NCBI GenBank assembly: GCA_944389895.1
Contig: CALXOA010000119.1
Location: 26,548-90,547, forward strand
Length of the DNA: 64,000 bases
DNA from: an uncultured Victivallis sp.
Lineage (GTDB): Bacteria; Verrucomicrobiota; Lentisphaeria; Victivallales; Victivallaceae
Direction: 5' to 3'
In this document: positions 33,400-40,691 of the stretch, in pieces
How the letters are laid out: each line of letters starts with the position of its first letter
Numbering within the stretch: the stretch's first letter is position 1
Notes under the pieces: model-generated
Databases searched by the model: none
What the model saw: the letters and a program-made list of their open reading frames with translations, nothing else
What the model was told of the DNA's origin: nothing
Made by a program: the position numbers and the translations under genes

Positions 33400-34884
33400 A
33401 TGCATTTTACCAGCACCAGAAGCCGGCGGAACGTCACTTCGGCCCAGGCCATCGCCAGAGGGCTCGCCGAAGACGGCGGGCTCTTCATCCCCTCGGAGTT
33501 TCCGAAGATCTCCGGCGAACTCATCGACCGGATGATCGATATGGATTACAAGGCGCGTGCGCGCGAAGTGCTCGCACTCTATCTGACCGACTTCACTTCC
33601 GACGAGATCGCCCGCAGCGTCGAAGCCGCCTACACCGGTACGTTCGATTCGGAAAATCCCGCGCCGCTCGTGGAAGTCGCTCCCGGATTGCACATCCTCG
33701 AACTCTGGCACGGGCCGACCTGCGCCTTCAAGGATATGGCGCTGCAGCTCCTGCCGCATCTGCTGACGATCTCCGCGGGGAAAGCCGCCCCCGGCCGCAC
33801 GATGGTCATCCTCACGGCCACCTCCGGCGACACCGGCAAGGCCGCGCTCGACGGGTTCGCCGATGTGCCCGGCACGAAGATCATCGTCTTTTATCCGCAG
33901 AACGGCGTGAGCGCCATGCAGAAACTTCAGATGGTCACCCAGAAGGGCGATAACGTCGCCGTCTGCGCGATCGAAGGGAATTTCGACGACGCCCAGAACG
34001 GCGTCAAAAAAATCTTCGCCGATCGCGAAATGAAGGAGTATCTGAACGCGCGCGACATGGAGTTCTCCTCGGCGAACTCGATCAACTTCGGGCGGCTCGT
34101 GCCGCAGATCGTCTACTACGTCTCCGCCTGCTGTGACCTGATCCGGCAGGGGAAGCTGCGCAAAGGGCAGGCTTTCAACGTCGCGGTTCCGACCGGCAAC
34201 TTCGGCAACATTCTCGCCGCGGTCTACGCGCGCGAAATGGGCATTCCGATCGCGCGGCTGATCTGCGCCTCGAACCGGAACAACATCCTCACGGACTTCA
34301 TCCGCACCGGCGTCTACGACCGCAACCGGCCGTTCTACACGACGACCAGCCCGTCGATGGACATCCTCATCTCGTCGAATCTCGAGCGGATGCTTTCGCT
34401 GCTCTACGGCGGCGACACGGCCGCCGTGGCCGAATTGATGGAGGCGCTTGCGCGAAACGGACGCTACACCATCTCCGACGCGGCGCGCGAAAAACTCCAG
34501 TCGGAGTTCTTCGGCGGCTTCTGCGACGATGCCGGAACCGCCGAAACCATCGGCGAGACCTTCCAGAAATACCACTATCTCTGCGACCCGCACACCGGCG
34601 TGGCGCTGAACGTCTACGAGCAGTATCGCCGCGAAACCGGGGATGCTACGCCGTGCGTGCTCGCCTCGACCGCTTCGCCGTTCAAGTTCGCGGCGGCGGT
34701 GCTGCCCGCGATCGAATCGGGCGATCTGCCTGCTGATGATTTCGGCATGGTGGCAAAGCTCTCGGAAGTGACCGGTGTCCCGGTGCCGAAACCGCTGGCC
34801 GGGCTGAAGGATCTGCCGGTGCCCCACACCGGCTGCGTGACGAAAGAGAAGATGAATCTCTTCCTCCGGGCTTTCCTCGGTTGA
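33400..34884 (+). CDS. thrC: Threonine synthase
   Basis: 494 residues from the ATG at 33400 (MHFTSTRSRRNVTSAQAI); the frame is open 17 codons upstream but the family starts here. Motifs: LAEDGGLFIP, HGPTCAFKDMALQLLP with the PLP lysine K111, TATSGDTGKAAL, FYPQNGVSAMQKLQM, IEGNFDDAQNGVKKIF, FSSANSINFGRLVPQIVYY and VAVPTGNFGNILA. This is the longer (E. coli/yeast-like) class. It converts O-phosphohomoserine to threonine with PLP. Monocistronic as far as seen, with its own terminator. Its ribosome site is weak (GGATAGAG about ten bases ahead). Confidence 0.95.
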   Translation: MHFTSTRSRRNVTSAQAIARGLAEDGGLFIPSEFPKISGELIDRMIDMDYKARAREVLALYLTDFTSDEIARSVEAAYTGTFDSENPAPLVEVAPGLHILELWHGPTCAFKDMALQLLPHLLTISAGKAAPGRTMVILTATSGDTGKAALDGFADVPGTKIIVFYPQNGVSAMQKLQMVTQKGDNVAVCAIEGNFDDAQNGVKKIFADREMKEYLNARDMEFSSANSINFGRLVPQIVYYVSACCDLIRQGKLRKGQAFNVAVPTGNFGNILAAVYAREMGIPIARLICASNRNNILTDFIRTGVYDRNRPFYTTTSPSMDILISSNLERMLSLLYGGDTAAVAELMEALARNGRYTISDAAREKLQSEFFGGFCDDAGTAETIGETFQKYHYLCDPHTGVALNVYEQYRRETGDATPCVLASTASPFKFAAAVLPAIESGDLPADDFGMVAKLSEVTGVPVPKPLAGLKDLPVPHTGCVTKEKMNLFLRAFLG

Positions 34885-34928
34885 CGGCGCCATCCTCCGG
34901 CGGAGGAATGGATCATCGGAAAAGTGAA

Positions 34929-34976
34929 GGGGAGGCGAACCGTATCGTAACGCGGTTGCCTCCCCCCGGTTTTTTC
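34929..34976 (+). terminator. Rho-independent terminator of thrC
   Basis: Stem GGGGAGGCGAACC (34929-34941) pairs with GGTTGCCTCCCC (34954-34965), one base bulged, followed by CCGGTTTTTT. It lies 44 bases after the stop. Confidence 0.85.
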
Positions 34977-35050
34977 CCGTTCTCCGCACTTCCGGTTGCC
35001 TCCGGACGGGACGCCGGCCCCCGGCAGGGCCAGGAAGGCTTGTTCCCGCA

Positions 35051-37822
35051 TCATTTTTCTCCGGCGGTCAACTTCTGATAACGTTTCATCAGTTCCGCAA
35101 CGATTTCGGGCTCGGTCATGGAGGGGGCGAAGCCATAGGCTTTCATGACGGCCCGGTCATTCTCCTGATGCGCCCTGCATAATTCCGGGAAAAGATACAT
35201 CCGGGCACCATACAGATCCGCAAAACTGTTGTCGGGATAGAGGGCGCGGGCATCCAGGACCGCCTGTGCGGTCTGTTCGATCCGTTCCCTGTGTTCTCCG
35301 GTCAGATCCGGCCACGGGAAGTTGTTGTAAACAATATCCTTGGAGTAACGGTAACGCATCTCCAACCTGCCGCAGACCGCCCGCATCCATGCCATGTGAA
35401 CAGAACTGGTCAATACGCCAAAATGATGGAGTGTGGCTTCGGGAATTATCAACACAAGGTTGCTGGCAATCGTTTCCGCACTCATAAAACCAATTGGTAC
35501 ATATTCCCTCTTCTCCGAAGAAACTGATGGGACAATGATATATGACCCTTCCTCCGGTTGCCTGATTTCATCAAAAAGCATTGGAACTTCCGCTTTTTTA
35601 CGAGTACCTGCTTTGGAACTCTTCAAACGAAAACTTCGGATTCTATCAATTCGTTCTAAAACAGCAGGCAATTTGATTATTTCGGAAGATGGAACATTCT
35701 TTAACCAAAGGCAATAACGCTTTTTAGCATTAATAAACTCTTCTGCCCCAACAAAATCCCGGATAAATTTCTGTGCCTCCGGTTGTTGTTTTATAAATTC
35801 ATTCTTTTCATCTTCTGAAAACAAAAAATTACCATCATCTGTTGGCTGGTTACCTTTGCACATATAAGGGATGTCGCACAACGGTTTGTTTCGGCTCTCG
35901 ATGAACACAACGGGCGCATCGATCAGATACGGAGAGATGTTTTCCGCAGTATGCATCACGCCGTTTTCGTCGAAAATCCATCGAGTGTGCCCGATCGGAG
36001 CAACAGAAAAACCGATGATGACGCAATGTACATGTGCCTTGATGTTCGCTTCACTGTCCCATCGGAATGTTCTGTAAGCGAAATCGATATGCAGGCCTTG
36101 TTCGAACAGCGGCTTCCAGAGAATCGCCACCTGTTCTCCCTGGGAAATGGAGTTGGTCGAAACAAGTGCAGCCCGGATATGGGTTCCCTGCATCAGATCA
36201 GTCGCTTTTTTGTACCAGCAGCTGACATAATCGAGATTCCCGGCGTTCTTCCACTTTTCACCGAATACAGAAAGCAGATCATCTTTCTGTTCCTTATTCA
36301 TCAGTCTTGCACCCACAAATGGGGGATTCCCCATGATGTAGTTCAACGTTTCCCGGGGGACGACATCGTTCCAGTCGAGCCGGAGAGCATTGCCTTCAAC
36401 GATGTTCGGATATGATTTCAACGGCAGAAAATCCAAATTCATGTGGACGATCTCTTCGGTCTCACGCAGCATCTGACTCTCTGCAATCCAGAGCGCGGTG
36501 CGTGCGACCGAGACGGCGAAATCATTCAGTTCAATTCCGTAGAACTGTCTGATCGAGACTTTGACCGGATCGACCGTAAGCCATGCGTGTCCGTCGCGGT
36601 CAAGGAGTTGCAGCACTTCGTTTTCCAATCGGCGGAGCGAGAGATAGGTCTCCGTCAGGAAATTTCCCGAGCCGCACGCCGGATCAAGAAAGATCAGGGA
36701 TGATAATTTATCCTGAAACATCCGCAACCGTTTGGAACGTGCGTTGAGCATTTTCAGAACTTTGATCTCCCCCAATTCTTTTTTCAGGTCGTCGAGAAAC
36801 AACGGATCGATCACTTTATGGATGTTCTCGATGCTCGTAAAATGCATCCCGCCGGAACGGCGGGTTTCGGGATTGAGAGTACTTTCAAAGACTGCGCCGA
36901 AGATTGTCGGCGAAATATTGCTCCAGTCGAAATTGTCGCTCGCTCTGGCAAGCAGAAGTTTTTTCACATTTTCATCGAACTGCGGGATTTCCAGTTCTCC
37001 GGCAAACAGTCCGCCGTTCACATAGGGGAATGCCTGTAAATCCTCTTCAAGGTAGGGACTGCGTTCTTCTTGTTTCGTATTCAGTACCGCAAAAAGATCG
37101 ATTATGGCACGGCGCAGGTCGCGCGGCTCAAACCGCGCCAGATAGTCATGAAACTGATTTTTGCGTCCGAAAATTCCGGCATCTTCGGCGTAAAGACAGA
37201 AAACCAGCCGGACGCAGAGCATATTCAGCGATTTCAGCGTTTCCGTTGACTCCGGATCGATGTAATGCTTCAGAAGTTCGTCATAAATTTGCGCGACGAT
37301 TTCTCCCGCCTTGACTGAAAGCTGTATTTCCTGCTGCGTGTGGATATTCCTGCGGTTCGCCAGAAACAAAAGACGGTGATACTCTCTCGGCAGATCGGCC
37401 AGTTTGATTATCTGCGGGATGTCATGCGGCCTGTCCATGTCATGGACATGAAACTCCTGAAAATTGCAGACCACAATGTAACGGGGTCTTTTGGAGAACG
37501 CCATTTCATCGGAATAGCGTTTCGCCTGCTGAAAAGGGGTCAGCATTGTGCCGTCGGATTGTTTCGCCGGTCGTTCGAGGTCGACATCTCTGCTTTTCTG
37601 CTCGATCAGGACAAGGGTTTCAGGGATATAAGCGTCGATGAACGAAGTGTGCTGCAGTTGTACACGTTTTTCGAAAACGATAAAATTTTCCGGCTCCGCA
37701 ATGTCGAAAACATTTCGAAGAAGCGAACTCCAGAAACTTTGAGTCTCGCTTTTCTCATCGCCGCGGTCTTTCCATTCGGCCGCAAATTTTTTTGCCGCCA
37801 ACCGTTGATTTACATCACTCAT
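35051..37822 (-). CDS. MmeI-like type IIG restriction-methylation enzyme
   Basis: 923 residues, the size of MmeI. The N-terminal nuclease candidate is FIDAYIPETLVLIEQKS, i.e. D-x10-ExK as in MmeI. A helical connector follows (residues 180-340). The methyltransferase domain has motif I DPACGSGNFLTETY, ELNDFAVSVARTALWIAESQM and the amino-methyltransferase motif IV NPPFVGARLMN. The C-terminal target-recognition part ends near YNNFPWPDLT. One polypeptide would cut and methylate adenine at an asymmetric site, acting against foreign DNA. No separate restriction, specificity or BREX/PglZ gene is adjacent. It converges on thrC and opens the accessory island; base composition is visibly less GC-rich than its neighbours, suggesting acquisition. 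Confidence 0.85.
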   Translation of the reverse strand: MSDVNQRLAAKKFAAEWKDRGDEKSETQSFWSSLLRNVFDIAEPENFIVFEKRVQLQHTSFIDAYIPETLVLIEQKSRDVDLERPAKQSDGTMLTPFQQAKRYSDEMAFSKRPRYIVVCNFQEFHVHDMDRPHDIPQIIKLADLPREYHRLLFLANRRNIHTQQEIQLSVKAGEIVAQIYDELLKHYIDPESTETLKSLNMLCVRLVFCLYAEDAGIFGRKNQFHDYLARFEPRDLRRAIIDLFAVLNTKQEERSPYLEEDLQAFPYVNGGLFAGELEIPQFDENVKKLLLARASDNFDWSNISPTIFGAVFESTLNPETRRSGGMHFTSIENIHKVIDPLFLDDLKKELGEIKVLKMLNARSKRLRMFQDKLSSLIFLDPACGSGNFLTETYLSLRRLENEVLQLLDRDGHAWLTVDPVKVSIRQFYGIELNDFAVSVARTALWIAESQMLRETEEIVHMNLDFLPLKSYPNIVEGNALRLDWNDVVPRETLNYIMGNPPFVGARLMNKEQKDDLLSVFGEKWKNAGNLDYVSCWYKKATDLMQGTHIRAALVSTNSISQGEQVAILWKPLFEQGLHIDFAYRTFRWDSEANIKAHVHCVIIGFSVAPIGHTRWIFDENGVMHTAENISPYLIDAPVVFIESRNKPLCDIPYMCKGNQPTDDGNFLFSEDEKNEFIKQQPEAQKFIRDFVGAEEFINAKKRYCLWLKNVPSSEIIKLPAVLERIDRIRSFRLKSSKAGTRKKAEVPMLFDEIRQPEEGSYIIVPSVSSEKREYVPIGFMSAETIASNLVLIIPEATLHHFGVLTSSVHMAWMRAVCGRLEMRYRYSKDIVYNNFPWPDLTGEHRERIEQTAQAVLDARALYPDNSFADLYGARMYLFPELCRAHQENDRAVMKAYGFAPSMTEPEIVAELMKRYQKLTAGEK

Positions 37823-37948
37823 TTTTTCCCCGAAGAAAATCAGAAAAACTGCTTACAAAGAATCGTCCCCTGACCATACAACTCTTTCAATCCCGTTGAC
37901 GGCTTTCGCCTTCCGACCTCCTTTTCACCATCACCACCGGTTCCCAAG

Positions 37949-37998
37949 CGCTCCGGAACAACCTCGCCCCAGTATGAATCGGGCAACCGGGTCATAAA
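37949..37998 (-). repeat. Degenerate copy A of the glyoxalase-gene 3' end
   Basis: Read on the minus strand this encodes PDSYWGEVVPER, close to the last residues (PDSYWVEVVPEKR) of the gene at 40147-40518. It shares the upstream motif TTTATGACCC..TTGCCC with copy B, 65 bases away. Confidence 0.7.
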
Positions 37999-38013
37999 GC
38001 ATTCTTTCCTAAA

Positions 38014-38093
38014 CTTGGAATCACATTTCGCAGGGTCAACGCTTTTCCGGAATAACCTCGACCCAGTATGAATCGGGCAATAGGGTCATAAAG
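38014..38093 (-). repeat. Degenerate copy B of the glyoxalase-gene 3' end, with stop codon
   Basis: Minus-strand reading gives DSYWVEVIPEKR followed by TGA, the same ending as the intact gene. Over 38014-38077 about 54 of 64 bases match 40124-40187, counted by eye, including a 23-base identical block. The match continues beyond the stop codon into the flanking sequence, so DNA rather than protein sequence was duplicated. Confidence 0.8.
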
Positions 38094-38235
38094 AATTGTT
38101 GCCGGGCATAATATTGTATGTGTCTTTCGTCTCCAACTAGACGGTTTGGTTTGTACAAAAGATTGGTAGAAAAACTCTTCAATTACTATATCCAGTTGCT
38201 TGCCGATTGCAAGCCCGAAGAAAAACTTCATTTAG

Positions 38236-38276
38236 AAAATAAAAAAAAGCACTCTTCCTTGTTTTAAGGAGAGTGC
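38236..38276 (-). terminator. Rho-independent terminator after the zinc-ribbon gene
   Basis: Read on the minus strand, GCACTCTCCTT pairs with AAGGAAGAGTGC (one bulge) over 38276-38249, followed by eight T residues and TATTTTC. It lies 20 bases after the stop of the 63-residue gene. Confidence 0.85.
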
Positions 38277-38296
38277 CTGCCCATGATTAATTTTCT

Positions 38297-38488
38297 TTAG
38301 CGAAAAATTCGCTTCAGCTCTCGAGAGAATTTATCGAATTCCCGTTGTATTGAAGTAAAACCATGGTCTCCAATAACAATATCATTTTGGCAATGACTGC
38401 AATGGAGTTTTCTCCCTTTGTAAAGAGAAGAAAGGTTATACTTGTTCAATTTGTGACTACAAAAAGGGCAGTACAGATCCATTTGCAT
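38297..38488 (-). CDS. Small zinc-ribbon protein
   Basis: 63 residues. Two CxxC pairs (CPFCSHKL near residue 7 and CSHC near residue 32) form a zinc ribbon, followed by a charged helix (QREFDKFSRELKRIFR). AGGAG lies eight bases before the ATG, and the stop is followed by a strong terminator. It begins 11 bases after the 40-residue gene upstream, so the two form a short operon. No function is recognised; a nucleic-acid or protein-binding accessory role in the island is possible but unproven. Confidence 0.75.
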   Translation of the reverse strand: MQMDLYCPFCSHKLNKYNLSSLYKGRKLHCSHCQNDIVIGDHGFTSIQREFDKFSRELKRIFR

Positions 38489-38499
38489 AGTAGAATCTC

Positions 38500-38622
38500 C
38501 TATTTGCCCTTTTTGCCACGATGAATAATCGTGGTATTGGGATGCTTTGTTGCATATGACTTTGTAACATACCGCCCAGTAATAGCACTGCGCGCCGACC
38601 CGGAAGACGAATTTTTTGCCAT
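38500..38622 (-). CDS. 40-residue conserved-looking small protein
   Basis: The reading frame is ATG at 38622 to TAG at 38500. An excellent ribosome site, AAAGGAGG, sits six bases ahead. The protein begins MAKNSSSGSARSAITGRYV and continues TKSYATKHPNTTIIHRGKKGK; it is basic and Ser/Thr-rich. The pattern SGxxRSAxTGRYVTxxxAxxHPxTT recalls short hypothetical proteins I believe are widespread next to mobile or toxin-antitoxin loci, but I can name no function. It heads a two-gene operon with the zinc-ribbon protein and lies between that gene and an XRE/ImmA regulator on the same strand. Confidence 0.75.
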   Translation of the reverse strand: MAKNSSSGSARSAITGRYVTKSYATKHPNTTIIHRGKKGK

Positions 38623-38679
38623 CGTCAACCTCCTTTCTGTTTAGCTTAGTGATTTTGATCTCTTATTTAGAGACCATTT

Positions 38680-38708
38680 TCTATAGGAGGGACGACAAAA
38701 ATCAACAA
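38680..38708 (-). promoter_or_regulatory. Putative promoter of the 40-residue/zinc-ribbon operon
   Basis: Minus strand: TTGTTG (38708-38703), a 17-base spacer, TATAGA (38685-38680). It is about 55 bases upstream of the start codon. Confidence 0.45.
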
Positions 38709-38726
38709 AATATCAAGCATGGGCAC

Positions 38727-38754
38727 TTGATTTTTCGCCAAACAACGCTATACT
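38727..38754 (+). promoter_or_regulatory. Putative plus-strand promoter of a small RNA
   Basis: TTGATT (38727-38732), a 16-base spacer, TATACT (38749-38754), in a gap between two minus-strand genes. A hairpin terminator follows within 70 bases. Confidence 0.45.
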
Positions 38755-38760
38755 AATTGT

Positions 38761-38826
38761 AACTACACAATAGGATAGCGGTAAAATTGGCAAGAGATTG
38801 TTGATTTTGCCGCTCTCTTTTTATAT
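38761..38826 (+). ncRNA. Candidate small RNA with its own promoter and terminator
   Basis: A transcript starting near 38761 would be about 65 bases. It would contain the hairpin AGCGGTAAAAT (38777-38787) / ATTTTGCCGCT (38804-38814), 11 pairs with one G-U, followed by CTCTTTTTATATTTT. The T-run is only on the plus-strand side, so the hairpin is not simply the terminator of the minus-strand XRE/ImmA gene ending at 38828. There is no open frame of note. It could be a regulatory or antisense RNA, or the end of the island's own control circuit. Expression is unproven. Confidence 0.35.
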
Positions 38827-38827
38827 T

Positions 38828-39844
38828 TTAAATGCTGTTAAAACAATTTCTCAAGTCTCCCTCATTCAAGTAATATTTAGAAGCTATCTCTTCGATTTTA
38901 GGGGCATTCCCGTAGGTCAATTGTAATATTTTTCTAATAACAGTAGGATGTTCCTCTGGAATATCCAAAGCTGGTTCTTGCAATTTAAACCCCAAACTAC
39001 TGAACTCCGTCCATAAGCGTCTTGCATAAGACGGGACAATCAGTTCAAGAGTTTGTGCACGGTAAAGAAGAGAAGCCATTGATGCATACCATTTTTTCTT
39101 TAACTCGGCCAAACGTTCCACGGAAAGCCGATTCTTTAAGTCGTCAGCAATATCTGCTTGTGGAAGTAAAAATTCGGCAGCAAAAGAGTTTGCTTCTGCT
39201 TCTGCACCTTTTCCAGGAATTGTATGTTGCAAAATTAAATGCCCCAATTCATGGGCAATCGAAAATCTTAATCGGTCATTGGAAACCTTTGAATTTAAGA
39301 ATAGGCAACACGGAGCTCCGGGCATAAAGAAACCATCCAATAATGGCGTTCCAAAATCATATTTAAGAACTAAAATACCCTGACTTTCTACAACCTTAAC
39401 CAAGTTATCAATACGCCCCGGACTTAACTTCCATTTTCGCCGAAGCATAATAGCGATTTCTTGAGGAGATTTTTCTTTAATTTCATCAGAACTAAGAAGG
39501 TTAGGTCGACAATCATATTGAAGAATTTTCGAGAGGATTGCTTTCTTCAATTTAGCTTCAGCTTCAAGCTGGATACGGAGCTTTGCAGATAATGCAGTTT
39601 TTTTTCGATGAAATGCTAAACCACTGGCAGGAACAGATACTTCAGTAAAGAATCTAGAAGGATACCCTAAGGCAAATGCAATTGCATCTAGTTGCTCTGA
39701 AGAAGGAACTATTTTCCCGCTTTCAATCTTAGAAATTAAACCTTGTTGCTGTGATAAACCCGCACGAACAGCAAGTTCCTTTTGCGTTAAGGAACGAAAC
39801 TCCCGTACTGTTTTTAATGTTTCTGGATAGAATAACATATTCAC
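38828..39844 (-). CDS. XRE regulator fused to ImmA/IrrE-type metallopeptidase
   Basis: 338 residues. Residues 1-70 are an XRE helix-turn-helix (LKTVREFRSLTQKELAVRAGLSQQQGLISKIESGKIVPS). Residues 150-230 are an ImmA/IrrE zinc peptidase domain with HELGH (H198, E199, H202) and EANSFAAEFLLP. The C-terminus is a ~100-residue helical domain. Such proteins cleave or sense partner repressors and often act as antitoxins or phage/ICE switches. It lies in an AT-rich segment unlike the chromosome around it. A palindrome overlaps its promoter region, suggesting autorepression. The toxin or partner could be one of the two tiny proteins downstream, but this is inference. Confidence 0.9.
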   Translation of the reverse strand: MNMLFYPETLKTVREFRSLTQKELAVRAGLSQQQGLISKIESGKIVPSSEQLDAIAFALGYPSRFFTEVSVPASGLAFHRKKTALSAKLRIQLEAEAKLKKAILSKILQYDCRPNLLSSDEIKEKSPQEIAIMLRRKWKLSPGRIDNLVKVVESQGILVLKYDFGTPLLDGFFMPGAPCCLFLNSKVSNDRLRFSIAHELGHLILQHTIPGKGAEAEANSFAAEFLLPQADIADDLKNRLSVERLAELKKKWYASMASLLYRAQTLELIVPSYARRLWTEFSSLGFKLQEPALDIPEEHPTVIRKILQLTYGNAPKIEEIASKYYLNEGDLRNCFNSI

Positions 39845-40146
39845 AACTCACAATTCTTTTCTCTTGGGAGCTAACATATCACTCTTTTTCCACAATGCAA
39901 GTCGCAAAAATAAATTTTGCGAAAAAAACATAAAAAAAATTCAAATGAAGATTCTTTATATTCCGATATGTAGTATTAAAAAAGATGATTGTAACAATAT
40001 ATTGTGGTAGTTGTTATAGAACGATATATATCCTGGTGACGTATAACATCGTTTTTAAGCATAAAAAATTTACTTTTTATTCTTTGGCGCCAATGTTTTT
40101 GGAAAAATTACGGCTTTCAACATACTTGGGATCACACTTCGTAGGC
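39845..40146. other. AT-rich intergenic region with promoter and operator
   Basis: 302 bases with no supported gene. It contains the promoter and palindrome of the XRE/ImmA gene on the right of that gene and, at 40124-40146, the outer part of the glyoxalase-tail repeat. The middle (39960-40080) is very AT-rich with short imperfect inverted repeats. Confidence 0.5.
39873..39922 (-). promoter_or_regulatory. Promoter and palindromic operator of the XRE/ImmA gene
   Basis: Minus strand: TTGCAT (39900-39895), a 16-base spacer, TATGTT (39878-39873). Immediately upstream is a perfect inverted repeat with arms TCGCAAAA and TTTTGCGA around five A/T bases (39902-39922). A site of this form abutting the -35 box is typical for XRE autoregulation. 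Confidence 0.55.
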
Positions 40147-40188
40147 TCATCGTTTCTCAGGAACGACCTCGACCCAGTATGAATCGGG
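40124..40188 (-). repeat. Intact copy C of the repeated glyoxalase-gene 3' end
   Basis: This segment spans the last 14 codons, the TGA and about 23 bases beyond it. It is in direct orientation with copies A and B 2.1 kb away, and with them brackets the AT-rich accessory segment. Confidence 0.75.
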
Positions 40189-40518
40189 ATCTTCGCAAAA
40201 GTAAATGTGCATCTCGGGGTTTTCGTAGCAGATGCAGCCCATCTTCTCATGGCGGGCATGGGCGGCTTCATAATCATCGACCTTGAACGCCAGATGAAAT
40301 TCATTGTCGCCGAGATTGTACGGCTCCTTGCGGTCCCGGAGCCAGGTCAGTTCCAGCTGATGAGAGCTGTTCCCGTCCTCCAGATAGACGATGATGAAGC
40401 TCCCGTCCTTCGCTTCGATCCGCCGCACTTCGTGCATGTCAAAGGCATCACGGTAGAATTTCAGGCTCTTTTCAAGGTTGAGCACGTTGAAGTTGTTGTG
40501 AACCATTCGAAAATTCAT
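40147..40518 (-). CDS. Glyoxalase I-like VOC family protein
   Basis: 123 residues; AGGAGGAG precedes the ATG. It shows the vicinal oxygen chelate pattern: VHNNFNVLNLEKSLKFYRDAFDM (first metal His), FIIVYLEDGNSSHQLELTW, NEFHLAFKVDDYEAAHARHEKMG (second His) and IYFCEDPDSYWVEVVPEKR (terminal Glu). This matches lactoylglutathione lyase GloA, which detoxifies methylglyoxal with a divalent metal. Length is slightly short but complete. Its last codons are duplicated in degenerate form at 37949 and 38014, so the 3' end may serve as an integration site. Confidence 0.88.
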   Translation of the reverse strand: MNFRMVHNNFNVLNLEKSLKFYRDAFDMHEVRRIEAKDGSFIIVYLEDGNSSHQLELTWLRDRKEPYNLGDNEFHLAFKVDDYEAAHARHEKMGCICYENPEMHIYFCEDPDSYWVEVVPEKR

Positions 40519-40613
40519 AAGAGCTCCTCCTGTAAATTTCAGTCCGGACCAATATACACGCCTCCGCCGGAAAATCCAAATCGGAAACGGCCGCAGAATG
40601 GTTCTGCAAAATC

Positions 40614-40661
40614 AAAAAAGGGAAACGGCAGGAAAATTCCGGTAGCGGACTCTCCCTGCCG
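40614..40661 (-). terminator. Terminator of the GH2/GH106 operon
   Basis: Minus strand: CGGCAGG (40661-40655) pairs with CCTGCCG (40632-40626), with a small inner CCG/CGG stem, followed by TTTCCCTTTTTTG. It begins 31 bases after the GH2 stop. Confidence 0.6.
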
Positions 40662-40691
40662 AACTCCCCACGAAAGAACCAATTACCCCCT

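Larger units (their letters stand above)
37823..38296. other. Intergenic region with degenerate copies of a gene tail
   Basis: 474 bases without a supported gene. It holds two direct-repeat copies of the 3' end of the glyoxalase-family gene located at 40147 (listed separately) and a terminator. A 79-codon minus-strand frame (37992-38231) runs across the second copy but has no ribosome site and reads the copy out of frame, so it is not called. Confidence 0.6.

Noticed and set aside
37992..38231. A 79-codon minus-strand frame beyond the zinc-ribbon gene
   Set aside because: No ribosome site, lies after a terminator, and crosses a degenerate gene-tail copy in a different frame.
38777..38814. 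Hairpin as the terminator of the minus-strand XRE/ImmA gene
   Set aside because: Considered as the simple explanation, but the T-run is on the plus-strand side only; the minus-strand side continues ATCCTATTG. A dual role cannot be excluded.
39980..40070. A second small plus-strand transcript (TTGTGG-17-TATATA followed by an ACGAT/ATCGT hairpin)
   Set aside because: The hairpin would overlap the -10 box and the stem is short and imperfect in a very AT-rich stretch.
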